Below, piece by piece: positions 1-10,233 of a stretch of DNA of 59,381 nt. This stretch comes from Cyclobacteriaceae bacterium (lineage in GTDB: Bacteria; Bacteroidota; Bacteroidia; Cytophagales; Cyclobacteriaceae), in contig CANGYY010000012.1 of assembly GCA_947458585.1 (NCBI GenBank), positions 1-59,381 of the forward strand, read 5' to 3'. A program made the translations under genes and the position numbers. Position 1 is the stretch's first letter. The number at the start of each line of letters is the position of its first letter. A model generated the notes under the pieces. It was not told where the DNA came from and ran no database searches. It saw nothing but the letters and a program-made list of their open reading frames with translations.

Positions 1-327
1 TGCGGATTCAATCAACTGCGCACCTTGCTTGGAAGCTTCGGTTTTGGCATCCTCAATCATTTTGACAGAAGCCTCCTGTGCTTTTTTCAAGATAACATCT
101 CGCTCAAGTCTAGCTTCCTGAAGCAATTTTTCATTTTCTGCCTTCAAGTTGGCCATTTCATTTCTAGCTTGCTCAGCAGACTTCAACGCACCATCAATGC
201 TTGCCTCACGTTCAGCCAAAGAGGCCAACATCGGTTTCCAAGCAAATTTTACTAGAATAAACAAAAGGGCTAAAAAGCCAATGAGTTGCCAGAAAATCAG
301 ACCGGCACTAGGTATGATTAGATCCAT
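1..327 (-). CDS. atpF: ATP synthase F0 subunit b, 3' end cut by the window
   Basis: This is the peripheral-stalk b subunit that anchors F1 to the membrane sector of the proton-driven ATP synthase. The first 109 codons are visible and the frame stays open to base 1, so the C-terminal third is missing. The protein begins MDLIIPSAGLIFWQLIGF; one membrane helix spans about residues 5-26. After the conserved basic patch VKFAWKPM comes a long charged helix rich in Glu, Lys, Ala and Gln, as expected for the dimeric stalk. The ATG at 325-327 follows a purine-rich GGAGG-like stretch on the minus strand. It lies 73 bases downstream of atpE and belongs to the same operon. Confidence 0.95.
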   Translation of the reverse strand, partial: MDLIIPSAGLIFWQLIGFLALLFILVKFAWKPMLASLAEREASIDGALKSAEQARNEMANLKAENEKLLQEARLERDVILKKAQEASVKMIEDAKTEASKQGAQLIESA

Positions 328-400
328 AGTAGGGAGGATTAATTTCGTTTTTGTTCAAAAGAAAGGGATTGGCCTAGCGCCAATCCCTACTCATTTTGTC

Positions 401-1746
<1,346 letters not shown>

Positions 1747-1765
1747 CTACTCGTTTTTTGGAAGT

Positions 1766-2149
1766 CTACTTCGAAATCGGGCGCAAGTTAGAAATAAAGA
1801 TGTAGATATCAAAAATCAGGTAGAACAAAAAAATGCTAAAGAAATTGGCGATAAACAAAATAATATTTTCCAAATCAAGCACTGCAAGGATGCCAATAAA
1901 GCCCAAAGAACTCAAGATTCGGATGACCATTCCGAGTAATTTCAATGAGAGCAAATTTTCTGGAGATTTCAGGTAAAGCCATTGAGTAATGACACCCAGT
2001 AGGTAGGATAGTATAACCACAAATCCAAAAATGCTCCAGATGCTTTCATGAATGATCTGAGGCAGGAAAGAGCTAAAAAGGAGAATCAACCCTGCCGCCA
2101 CCATCGTAATGACTCCGTAATAAAAATGAATCGAAGAGGATAATTTCAT
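1766..2149 (-). CDS. uncharacterised membrane protein of the atp operon
   Basis: The 127-residue product has about four membrane helices (roughly 9-32, 37-60, 70-90, 97-119) with short basic loops and ends NLRPISK. I do not recognise a named family. Its place between atpZ and atpB, with 50 and 19 base gaps, is the position of atpI-type genes in other bacteria. A role in assembling the c-ring or inserting F0 subunits is therefore a reasonable guess, made from context only. The start ATG at 2147-2149 follows a region with no strong Shine-Dalgarno, which is usual in this phylum. No conserved catalytic residues are apparent. Confidence 0.8.
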   Translation of the reverse strand: MKLSSSIHFYYGVITMVAAGLILLFSSFLPQIIHESIWSIFGFVVILSYLLGVITQWLYLKSPENLLSLKLLGMVIRILSSLGFIGILAVLDLENIILFIANFFSIFLFYLIFDIYIFISNLRPISK

Positions 2150-2199
2150 GTATGCTTACCTATTTTAAGTTCAAAATTACGTGGTTTTTGACGAATTGC

Positions 2200-2433
2200 C
2201 TACTTGTCTTGTTGCATCGACTTCCACAAAGAATAAAAAGCGATTGCAACAGAAGTGAAGGAACATACTAACAGCCAAACAGGAAATTTTTGTCCCGATT
2301 GCTGCTGAAGCCACCAGCCCAGGGCAGTCCCTCCTCCAATGATCGCAAAAAGCTGGAAAGACAAGCCCATGTATTTGACCCAAGGGGGTCCCTGAGGACT
2401 CTTCGAATTGGGATTGGACTGATTTGACGTCAT
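2200..2433 (-). CDS. AtpZ/AtpI-family F0 assembly protein
   Basis: This is the first gene of the ATP synthase operon. The 77-residue product has a polar N-terminus (MTSNQSNPNSKSPQGPPWVK) followed by two membrane helices (about 22-42 and 52-70) joined by a short polar turn containing QQQSGQKFP. Small two-helix AtpI/AtpZ proteins in this position help c-ring assembly or ion supply in other bacteria; the exact role here is inferred. An overlapping 87-codon frame on the same strand has no family character and was set aside. A promoter-like box lies only five bases from the ATG, suggesting a transcript with little or no leader. Confidence 0.85.
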   Translation of the reverse strand: MTSNQSNPNSKSPQGPPWVKYMGLSFQLFAIIGGGTALGWWLQQQSGQKFPVWLLVCSFTSVAIAFYSLWKSMQQDK

Positions 2434-2437
2434 TTTT

Positions 2438-2445
2438 CAAAGTTA
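2438..2445 (-). promoter_or_regulatory. -7 promoter box of the atp operon
   Basis: On the minus strand the eight bases read TAACTTTG, an exact match to the Bacteroidetes -7 consensus TAnnTTTG. The start ATG of atpZ is at 2433, so a transcript starting at the usual distance would begin at or next to the start codon. No well-spaced TTTG -33 box is visible; a weak CTTG lies 14 bases further out. Confidence 0.35.
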
Positions 2446-2556
2446 ATGGATTCCCTCAGCAAGAATTCATCGGCACTTAAGAATAATACCTCTACCCCTT
2501 CGTTCTGTATTGCGGTAAAAGCCCTAATTTGGTCCTTTGATTCGGAGCAGCTCAAC

Positions 2557-5181
2557 ATGCGCAAACAAGTACGCTATACTTTTGGATTGGTTTTATTTTT
2601 TTTGGGGGCCTGCTCTTCCCAACGAGATACCTTTACCAACCGCGCTTTTCACAACCTTACCTCCCATTACAACGCCTACTTTCTAGCAGACACGAAAATC
2701 AAGGCGGCGGAAAATCAGGTGCTAGAGAATTACAAGGAGGATTACACCCAAATCCTCCCCGTTTTTATCCCAATTGATTCCTCAACTATCCAAGGAAATA
2801 AGGTTTCCCTAGATTCTGCCCGTGAGCTTTCCTCCAAAGCCATCGATTGGCATCGGATATCCAAGTGGGTAGACGACAGCTATTTTTTGATTGGAAAAAT
2901 TGACTACCTGCAAGCACGAACCGACGATGCCAAAAATGCCTTCCGCTATGTCAATAGCCAAAGCAAAGACAAGGGCCTCCGACACAAAGCACTGATTAGC
3001 CTCCTTCGACTTTACATCGATCAACAGGCCCTAGAGGATGCCAATTTTACAATAGACTACCTTTCCAAGGAAACGGAAATTAGCAAGGAGAACACCTACG
3101 ACTTATACAAAACCCTCGCCTACTACTACGAATCGCGAGCAGATCAAAATGGGGTAATCGGTGCACTAGATAGAGCGATAAACTATACCTCCGACAAAAA
3201 AGAACGCTCCAGGCTCTATTTTATCTTGGCCCAACGCTACCAACGGGAAGGAATTGATGCCTTGGCCTTTGATTATTTTCAAAAATCTCTCGAAGGCAAC
3301 CCCCCTTATGAGCGGGCATTTTTTGCCACACTCTATGCCCAGCAAGTGGCCGAGCTCAATGCTACGAAGGATCTCAAAAAAGTTAGAAACTACTACGAAG
3401 GGCTTTACGAAGACCCAAAAAACAAAGACCTCAAAGATGTAGTCCTATTTGAACGAGCCCTATTCGAGGAAAAACAAAACGACATCCCCTTGACACTAGA
3501 GCTCCTGCATCAAGCAGCGAAGGAAAGCGGTTCGATCCCAAGGCTGAAGGGATACATTTACCAAAAGCTGGCAGACATCAAGTTCAACCAATTTAAAGAC
3601 TACCGCGCCACCAAGTACTACCTCGACAGTGCACTCACATTTATCAAGCCAGAGGATCCAGTGGCAAAGCAGCTTGAAGAAAAAAAGACCAGCTTAGACA
3701 CCTATGTGTTTCATTTTGAGCGTATAGAGAAAAATGACAGCTTGATTCAATTGGCAGACCTACCCGAGGAGGAACAAATTCAACGCGCAGAAAAATTTAT
3801 TGAAGACGAAAAACAGCGCCTTGCCGAATTAATGAACAAGAGGGAATCCCCCAAGTCAACCTCTATTTTCGACAACCTGCTCGCCTTTGGAGATAAAGGT
3901 ACCGGGTCCACTTTTTACTTTGACAACAGTACGGCCCTTCAACAAGGTGCCATTGAGTTTGTGCGCACTTGGGGCAATCGCCCACTTCAAGACAATTGGA
4001 GAAGAAAAGCTGACTTGTCCCTAGCTGCAAGCCAACTTTCTAACCCAGATGACTCGGCCGACCTCCCGGAGGGGAATGTATCTTCGGATTCGACAAACAT
4101 TCCTTCGGTAGAAACGCTGCTTTCCTCCATTCCAAAAAGTCCCGAGCAACTCGAAAAAGCAAACTCTGAGCTGGAAGAATCCTATTTTGAATTGGGCAAA
4201 GTCCTTTACTTCCAATTGAAGGAGCCCAAACGAAGTCAACAGTACCTCGAACAGCTCACTCAACAGTATCCCAAAACAGTCAAAAAACCAGAAGCCTATT
4301 ACCTGCTCTATTTGGGACAAAAAGAGCTCATGGGAGACTTCAATACCTATACCCAGCTCCTCAACCTGGAATTTCCTGAATCTCCTTACACCTTCTCAGT
4401 CAACAATCCAGAGGCCAGTGTAGGAAACAAAGCCTCCTTGGAATCAGCCAAAGGCTACGAACAAGCATACGAAGCCTACTATTCAGGCAACTATTCCCAA
4501 GCCAGGGAGTTGATTTTTGCCACACTAGAAAAATACCCCTTGACCCGCAACACAGAAAAATTGCTGTTGCTGAATGCTATGGTGAGTGGGAAGCTTGAAT
4601 CTAAAGAGCAGTTCAAATCCAAATTGGTAGCGTTTATTCAAAATGGGAAAGAGGAGGAGTTGCTTACCTTGGCAAAAGCCATGCTTCAGCCACTGCTTAG
4701 TCAGGAAGAATTGGATAACAAAGCTAGTGCTGCTCCTCTAGTAGGCGAATCACAAGCGAATCCAAAGGAATCCGAAAAAGAAAAAATCAGTGAAAACGAA
4801 GCAAAGGAAAGCCCTTACAAGGCTACTGATGACCAAACCCATATATTTGTACTGGCCTTGAGTCCAACGGATGTAGAAACGGCCAAAAATTTGCTTGGTG
4901 ATTTAGAGGCTTTCCATACTCAATCCTTTGGGAGCTCTAGATTACGAACTGGGAATATGAATTTGAGTGCAGACCTATCCATTTACATCATTAGCCCCTT
5001 CTCTGACGCAGAGAAAGCGTTAAGCTATTTGAAAACGTTTCAAGAAAAATTTACTTCGATTGGATTGATGGAAGAAGTGAAAAACAAAGCCTTCTTTATT
5101 TCCATAGAAAACTTTCAAGTTTTGAATAGAACCAAAGACTTGGAAGAATACCGACAGTTCTTTACCTCTACCTACCGATAA
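2557..5181 (+). CDS. sprE: SprE/PorW, type IX secretion TPR lipoprotein
   Basis: SprE/PorW is an outer-membrane-anchored periplasmic lipoprotein needed for type IX secretion and gliding in Flavobacterium and Porphyromonas. From the ATG at 2557 the protein has 874 residues, close to the F. johnsoniae protein. It starts MRKQVRYTFGLVLFFLGAC, a signal peptide with lipobox LGAC and lipidated C19. The open frame runs upstream to 2446, but that would bury the signal peptide; GGAG at 2544-2547 also supports the later start. After a conserved N-terminal part (HNLTSHYNAYFLA) come many TPR-like helical repeats (about 120-450 and 560-700) and a low-complexity Lys/Glu stretch. It is divergent from the atp operon and followed after three bases by the PBP gene. 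Confidence 0.85.
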   Translation: MRKQVRYTFGLVLFFLGACSSQRDTFTNRAFHNLTSHYNAYFLADTKIKAAENQVLENYKEDYTQILPVFIPIDSSTIQGNKVSLDSARELSSKAIDWHRISKWVDDSYFLIGKIDYLQARTDDAKNAFRYVNSQSKDKGLRHKALISLLRLYIDQQALEDANFTIDYLSKETEISKENTYDLYKTLAYYYESRADQNGVIGALDRAINYTSDKKERSRLYFILAQRYQREGIDALAFDYFQKSLEGNPPYERAFFATLYAQQVAELNATKDLKKVRNYYEGLYEDPKNKDLKDVVLFERALFEEKQNDIPLTLELLHQAAKESGSIPRLKGYIYQKLADIKFNQFKDYRATKYYLDSALTFIKPEDPVAKQLEEKKTSLDTYVFHFERIEKNDSLIQLADLPEEEQIQRAEKFIEDEKQRLAELMNKRESPKSTSIFDNLLAFGDKGTGSTFYFDNSTALQQGAIEFVRTWGNRPLQDNWRRKADLSLAASQLSNPDDSADLPEGNVSSDSTNIPSVETLLSSIPKSPEQLEKANSELEESYFELGKVLYFQLKEPKRSQQYLEQLTQQYPKTVKKPEAYYLLYLGQKELMGDFNTYTQLLNLEFPESPYTFSVNNPEASVGNKASLESAKGYEQAYEAYYSGNYSQARELIFATLEKYPLTRNTEKLLLLNAMVSGKLESKEQFKSKLVAFIQNGKEEELLTLAKAMLQPLLSQEELDNKASAAPLVGESQANPKESEKEKISENEAKESPYKATDDQTHIFVLALSPTDVETAKNLLGDLEAFHTQSFGSSRLRTGNMNLSADLSIYIISPFSDAEKALSYLKTFQEKFTSIGLMEEVKNKAFFISIENFQVLNRTKDLEEYRQFFTSTYR

Positions 5182-5184
5182 ATC

Positions 5185-7488
5185 ATGGTTAAACCTGGTC
5201 CTTTCACCCGAGAAAATTGGGCATCAAAAACGATCAACTATTTGTGGATGGCCTTTTTAGGTGGTCTCGTATTTTTTGTGCTTTTCGTTTGGATGGTTAG
5301 CATCAATTTTCTTGGCCTTTTTGGCTCCCTACCTGACTTCAAAGCCCTTGAAAACCCAGATAGCGAACTTGCTTCGGAGATGGTTTCCGCAGATGGAGTG
5401 CTGTTGGGAACTTTTGCTCGGGAAAACCGGAGTCCTGTAACCTACGAGGAATTAGCACCAAACTTGGTGCAAGCCTTGATTGCTACCGAGGATGAACGAT
5501 TTGAAGATCACTCTGGAATCGACTTGCAAGCCATGCTACGGGTGTTTGTGAAATCCATCCTATTGGGTCAAGACTCAGGAGGCGGATCTACACTTAGCCA
5601 GCAAACTGCTAAAAACCTTTTCAAAACACGTACAGATGCCAGCTCCGGCTTATTGAGTTCCATTCCTGGCTTACGGATGCTCATCATCAAAACCAAGGAA
5701 TGGATTGTGGCCACGCAACTCGAACGCGCCTACACCAAAAATGAAATCCTTACCCTGTACTTGAATACTTCTGAATTTGGTTCCAATGCCTTTGGAATTA
5801 AGACTGCATCCAAGACTTTTTTCAACAAAGATCCCAAGGACTTAGCCATTCAAGAATCTGCTGTATTGGTAGGCCTATTTAAAGCACCTACCTACTACAG
5901 CCCAGTTTTTAACCCCGAAAATTCCCTTCGCAGAAGAAATACGGTTCTGTATCAAATGGTGAAAAATGAGGTGCTTGATGAAGCTGCGTATGATTCAATT
6001 TCCCAACTTCCTATCGTGTTGGACTACCGCGTTCAAAACCAAAATCAAGGCCTTGCCACCTACTTCAGGGAAATTGTAAAAGCAGATCTCCTTAAATGGA
6101 CTAAAGAAAATTTGAAATCAGATGGTTCGGCTTACGATATTTTTGGAGATGGCCTCAAAATCTACGTGACTCTAGACAGTCGCATGCAGCGCTATGCAGA
6201 AGAAGCCATGAGCGAGCACATGGTCGAACTTCAAAAGGCTTTCTACAAAGAAATGGGAGATCGTGATCCTTGGATTGACGAAAGCTGGCAGGTGATCCCA
6301 GGCTTTATCGAAACGGCCGTGAAGCGTACTGAACGCTACCGAATTTTAAAAGAACGCTACGGAGATGACACGGATTCAATTGACTTCAAGTTGAATGAAA
6401 AGAAAAAGATGCGGGTGTTTTCATGGGAGGGCGAGCGCGATACGCTCATGAGTACCATGGATTCCTTGGCCTACTACAAAAAATTTCTACAGGCAGGATT
6501 TGTCAGCATGGACCCACATACGGGACATATCAAAGCCTGGGTTGGAGGTATGGACCACAAGTACTTCAAGTTTGACCACGTGAAGCAAGGAAAAAGACAA
6601 CCTGGCTCCACCTTCAAGCCCTTCGTATACGCAGCAGCCATTGAAAATGGCTACAGCCCTTGCTATTCCGTCATCGATCAGCCGGTGGAGGTTTACATTC
6701 CTGGCCAGCCTGCTTGGAGCCCATCCAATGCAGACGGGAAATTCTCTTACGAGAAAATGACCATCCGAAAGGCCATGGCGCAATCGATCAACTCGGTGAC
6801 TGCCTACATGATGAAAAAACTGAGTCCAAAAATCGTCATCGAAACCGCCAGAAGATTAGGAATCACAAGTGAGCTCGAGGAAGTTCCTTCGCTAGCACTA
6901 GGGGTAAACGACGTGTCCATTTTTGAAATGGTCGGGGCCTTTGGCACCTTCGTCAACAAAGGAGAGCACACCACCCCTTACTACATCGATCGGATCGAAG
7001 ATAAAAATGGAAATGTCATCCAGCAGTTTACTCCAAAGAAGCGCCCAGCCATGAGTGAGGAACATGCCTACCTGATGACTTACATGCTACGCGGTGGATT
7101 TGAAGAAGAATCGGGTACTAGCCAGGGGGTTCCTTGGTCCTTGCGTGAAGGAAATGAACTGGGAGGAAAAACAGGAACTACACAGAATGCATCGGATGGC
7201 TGGTACATGGGCATCAGCAAAGATCTAGTTTCTGGCACCTGGGTAGGTGGAGATGATCGCGCCATTCACTTCCGCAGCTGGAGTGCCGGACAAGGGTCCA
7301 AGACTGCGCGACCCATCTGGGTCAAATACATGACCAAAGTGTATGCCGACGCAAGTCTAGGCTACACCAAAGGGCCTTTCCCAAGACCTGAAAGGCCACT
7401 GAGTATCGAAATCGACTGTGACAAATACGAACAGGACAGTCAACAGTTTGCTGATTTTGACTACGACGCCAAGAAAAATGATTTCTAA
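5185..7488 (+). CDS. mrcA: class A penicillin-binding protein (PBP1A type)
   Basis: This bifunctional enzyme polymerises glycan strands and cross-links peptides in the periplasm. It has 767 residues with a membrane anchor at about 19-45. The transglycosylase domain carries E102-D-E-R-F with catalytic E102, and the family motif GGSTLSQQTAKNLF near 132. The transpeptidase domain has all three motifs: S475-T-F-K478 (acyl-serine S475), S534-I-N536 and K662-T-G664-T. Only three bases separate it from sprE, so the two are probably cotranscribed. The C-terminus is acidic and polar. A terminator follows directly. Confidence 0.96.
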   Translation: MVKPGPFTRENWASKTINYLWMAFLGGLVFFVLFVWMVSINFLGLFGSLPDFKALENPDSELASEMVSADGVLLGTFARENRSPVTYEELAPNLVQALIATEDERFEDHSGIDLQAMLRVFVKSILLGQDSGGGSTLSQQTAKNLFKTRTDASSGLLSSIPGLRMLIIKTKEWIVATQLERAYTKNEILTLYLNTSEFGSNAFGIKTASKTFFNKDPKDLAIQESAVLVGLFKAPTYYSPVFNPENSLRRRNTVLYQMVKNEVLDEAAYDSISQLPIVLDYRVQNQNQGLATYFREIVKADLLKWTKENLKSDGSAYDIFGDGLKIYVTLDSRMQRYAEEAMSEHMVELQKAFYKEMGDRDPWIDESWQVIPGFIETAVKRTERYRILKERYGDDTDSIDFKLNEKKKMRVFSWEGERDTLMSTMDSLAYYKKFLQAGFVSMDPHTGHIKAWVGGMDHKYFKFDHVKQGKRQPGSTFKPFVYAAAIENGYSPCYSVIDQPVEVYIPGQPAWSPSNADGKFSYEKMTIRKAMAQSINSVTAYMMKKLSPKIVIETARRLGITSELEEVPSLALGVNDVSIFEMVGAFGTFVNKGEHTTPYYIDRIEDKNGNVIQQFTPKKRPAMSEEHAYLMTYMLRGGFEEESGTSQGVPWSLREGNELGGKTGTTQNASDGWYMGISKDLVSGTWVGGDDRAIHFRSWSAGQGSKTARPIWVKYMTKVYADASLGYTKGPFPRPERPLSIEIDCDKYEQDSQQFADFDYDAKKNDF

Positions 7489-7510
7489 CTTCGGATCAAA
7501 CTCTAAAGAA

Positions 7511-7538
7511 ACAGCCTACTTGTTGGGCTGTTTTTTTT
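7511..7538 (+). terminator. intrinsic terminator after the PBP gene
   Basis: A 6-base-pair stem ACAGCC/GGCTGT (7511-7516 with 7526-7531) is followed by eight T residues. It lies in the 61-base gap between the PBP gene and uvrC. The stem is short, so some read-through into uvrC is possible. Confidence 0.7.
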
Positions 7539-7549
7539 AATTTCACCCC

Positions 7550-9355
7550 ATGCTTTCCTCCTCCTTTTTGCCCGAAGATCACCTTTCCTTGCCAGATCAG
7601 CCAGGGGTTTACAAGTATTACAACGAGGAGCAGGAATTGATCTATGTAGGCAAGGCCAAAAGTTTAAAAAAAAGGGTCAGTAGCTATTTCAACAAAAACA
7701 GTGGCATCAACCTCAAGACCAGACGCATGGTCAAGGAGATTGCCAAAATCGAGATCACCCTAGTTAATTCGGAATTGGATGCACTCCTCTTGGAGAATAA
7801 TCTGATCAAAAAAACCCAGCCCAAGTACAACATCCTACTTCGGGACGACAAGACCTATCCTTATTTACTCCTTACCAAAGAGAACTTTCCCAGACTTTTT
7901 CCTACCCGCAAATACATCCCGAGGAGAGGCACCTACTTTGGCCCCTTTGCGAGTGTCAAGGCCATGAATAACGTACTGGATTTGATTCGAGAACTCTTCA
8001 CCATCCGTACCTGCAGCCTAGACCTTTCCTACCTCAAGATTCAGGAAGGGAAGTACAAAGTTTGCCTAGAATACCACATCGGAAACTGCCAAGGGCCCTG
8101 CGTAGGGAAGCAACTCGAAGCTGACTACCTCGCTGATTTGGAACAAGCCAAACACATCCTCAAAGGAAATTTAACCCCTGCCAAGACCTACTTCAAGCAG
8201 CGCATGGAAGCGCTAGCCGAGAAGCTCGCTTTCGAACAAGCCCAGCAGGTAAAAAACAAGTTGGACCTACTGGAAAAATACCAGGCCAAGTCCCTCATCA
8301 CCAACCCGAGCATTGCGAACCTGGACGTCTGCACTCTTGTGTCTGATGAGAAAACAGCCTATGTCAATTACATGCGGGTGAAAAATGGGGCCATGGTCAC
8401 CTCCAAAAACGTAGAACTTAAAAAGCGTTTGGATGAATCCGAGGAAGAGCTCCTCGTGACCGCCTTGATTCGACTTCAGGATCAATTTCAGAGTGATGCG
8501 GAAGAGATCCTAGTCAACCTAGAACTCGAGCCCATCGAAGGATTAAACTTGACTGTACCCAAAATAGGGGATAAGAAAAAGTTGATCGAGCTGTCCCTCA
8601 AGAATGCTTTCTATTACAAAAAAGAGAAGGCGCTGCTGCAAGGCCTTAACCAAGACAAAAAAGACCGGGTCATCCGACAGCTGCAGCAAGACCTCAGCCT
8701 ACAGGAAATCCCTGACCACATCGAATGCTTTGACAACTCCAACATCCAGGGAACCAATCCTGTGGCCAGCATGGTCTGCTTTAAGCAAGGCAAGCCCGCT
8801 ACCAAAGAGTACCGACACTACCATGTCAAGACCGTGGAAGGCCCCAATGACTTTGCGAGCATGAAGGAGATCGTGGGAAGGCGATACAAGAGGTTGTTGG
8901 AAGAAGGGCTTCCGCTCCCCAAGTTGGTGGTCATTGACGGGGGCAAGGGGCAGTTATCCTCTGCGGTAGAAGCATTGGAGGAACTGGGAATCTATGGGAA
9001 GATGCCCATCATCGGCATAGCCAAACGACTGGAAGAAATTTACTTCCCTGGGGATCAATACCCCATCCACTTGGACAAAAAATCAGAAAGCCTGATGCTG
9101 ATCCAGCGCATCCGAGACGAAGCCCACCGATTTGCGATTACCTTCCACAGACAAGTACGCAGCAAAAAAGCGTTAGGGACCCAGTTGACCGAGATCGAAG
9201 GGATAGGTGCACAGACTGCGCAAAAGTTACTGAAGGAGTTTAAGTCAGTGCGAAAGCTTCAACTCGCTTCTGAAGAAGAAGTGGCAGCAGTCATTGGCAG
9301 GAGCAAAGCAAAAGTACTCCTGGAAGGGTTAGCAAAAAATAAAGCCCCGAATTGA
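7550..9355 (+). CDS. uvrC: UvrABC excinuclease subunit C
   Basis: UvrC makes both incisions around bulky DNA lesions in nucleotide excision repair. The 601-residue protein shows the full order: GIY-YIG nuclease (about 15-95, GVYKYYN...LIYVGKAKSL), a Cys-containing linker (CLEYHIGNCQGPC), a UVR helix near 205-240, an RNase H-like nuclease with D395 (ECFDNSN), D463 (VIDGGKGQ) and H526 (DEAHRF), and C-terminal helix-hairpin-helix repeats from about 545. The ATG at 7550 sits 12 bases past the preceding terminator, so the gene may need its own promoter or rely on read-through. Its stop codon lies inside the downstream terminator hairpin. Confidence 0.97.
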   Translation: MLSSSFLPEDHLSLPDQPGVYKYYNEEQELIYVGKAKSLKKRVSSYFNKNSGINLKTRRMVKEIAKIEITLVNSELDALLLENNLIKKTQPKYNILLRDDKTYPYLLLTKENFPRLFPTRKYIPRRGTYFGPFASVKAMNNVLDLIRELFTIRTCSLDLSYLKIQEGKYKVCLEYHIGNCQGPCVGKQLEADYLADLEQAKHILKGNLTPAKTYFKQRMEALAEKLAFEQAQQVKNKLDLLEKYQAKSLITNPSIANLDVCTLVSDEKTAYVNYMRVKNGAMVTSKNVELKKRLDESEEELLVTALIRLQDQFQSDAEEILVNLELEPIEGLNLTVPKIGDKKKLIELSLKNAFYYKKEKALLQGLNQDKKDRVIRQLQQDLSLQEIPDHIECFDNSNIQGTNPVASMVCFKQGKPATKEYRHYHVKTVEGPNDFASMKEIVGRRYKRLLEEGLPLPKLVVIDGGKGQLSSAVEALEELGIYGKMPIIGIAKRLEEIYFPGDQYPIHLDKKSESLMLIQRIRDEAHRFAITFHRQVRSKKALGTQLTEIEGIGAQTAQKLLKEFKSVRKLQLASEEEVAAVIGRSKAKVLLEGLAKNKAPN

Positions 9356-9374
9356 TTCGAGGCTTTATTTTTTT
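9338..9374. terminator. bidirectional terminator between uvrC and gldN
   Basis: A perfect 9-base-pair stem AATAAAGCC/GGCTTTATT (9338-9346 with 9361-9369) has an inner CGAA/TTCG extension. A-rich sequence lies on the left and T-rich on the right, so it can end transcripts from both sides. It overlaps the last codons and stop of uvrC and ends next to the gldN stop. Confidence 0.85.
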
Positions 9375-10203
9375 ACCATTCCCAAACGGAATTTTCAAAG
9401 TCCAAGAGCTGATACTCAAACGCTAAAGCATCGAGGTAAGCCTGCATTTTGCGGCGATCAGCAGGAGTATTTTTACTGACTAAGTCAATGACCAAAGCTT
9501 CATCTTGATTCGTATATCGGGTGACTACAGAACGAAATAAGCGAGATTCGAAGGCTTCGTTGTAGGTCAAACTTTTGGATATGTTTTGGAAATTAATCCA
9601 ACGTGCATCCGGATGATTGGCAAAATGGTTAATAAAGTCCTTGTAACGGATAAACCCAATTGTCTTCTGAAAACCTACCCCTGAATTTGGATCGGCATTC
9701 GTTTCGGCTGGCATAACCAACTGAATGAATTTAATGTCAAACTTGAATTGAGAATGCTGCCGGTCGAAAACAAAATCTTCTTTAAAGTCTAGGAAATACA
9801 ATTGCTTTACAAAAATGGAATCTTGAAAATCTGTCTTCCAAAAAGTAGAATCAAATTGCGCAATGGACATAGGCTGTGTGAAATTTTCATCCGCAAAAAC
9901 CTCCAGGGCATTTTGTTGTACTGCTTTGTAAATATGGTTGATGATCCCATTTTCCTTTGCATCACCTGAGCCATACAAAGGCACATTGTACTTCTCACGT
10001 AAGTCGATTCTTCTCCATACGGAAACTTGGTACATCTTATCGTCTTCTCGAATTCGCTTGATAGAAAAAACCGTATCCATGGCGTACTGTCGTTTCCCAA
10101 GGCTAGAAGGGTTCACAGATGTAGCCACTTGGGCGAAGCTTCCTTGTGCTAGGCCTAAGCCCAGTATACAAATCAGCAAGGTGTATCTCAGAAATAAATT
10201 CAT
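9373..10203 (-). CDS. gldN: GldN/PorN, type IX secretion ring component
   Basis: GldN partners with the lipoprotein GldK in the periplasmic ring of the type IX secretion system. The 276-residue product has a signal peptide (MNLFLRYTLLICILGLGLAQ, cleavage after GSFAQ at 25). The mature part has motifs typical of the family: SVWRRIDLREKYN, a GIINHIYKAVQ region, DFVFDRQHSQ and a C-terminal RRKMQAYLDALAFEYQLLDFENSVWEW. It is the last gene of the porP-gldKLMN cluster, starting 31 bases after gldM, and shares a terminator with uvrC. Confidence 0.95.
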   Translation of the reverse strand: MNLFLRYTLLICILGLGLAQGSFAQVATSVNPSSLGKRQYAMDTVFSIKRIREDDKMYQVSVWRRIDLREKYNVPLYGSGDAKENGIINHIYKAVQQNALEVFADENFTQPMSIAQFDSTFWKTDFQDSIFVKQLYFLDFKEDFVFDRQHSQFKFDIKFIQLVMPAETNADPNSGVGFQKTIGFIRYKDFINHFANHPDARWINFQNISKSLTYNEAFESRLFRSVVTRYTNQDEALVIDLVSKNTPADRRKMQAYLDALAFEYQLLDFENSVWEW

Positions 10204-10233
10204 AGCAATTATATTTTAGATTCGTAGTGAAGA

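Noticed and set aside
2177-2440. An 87-codon frame overlapping atpZ on the same strand
   Set aside because: The atpZ frame shows the two-helix AtpI-like pattern; this alternative has scattered Cys and no helix pair.
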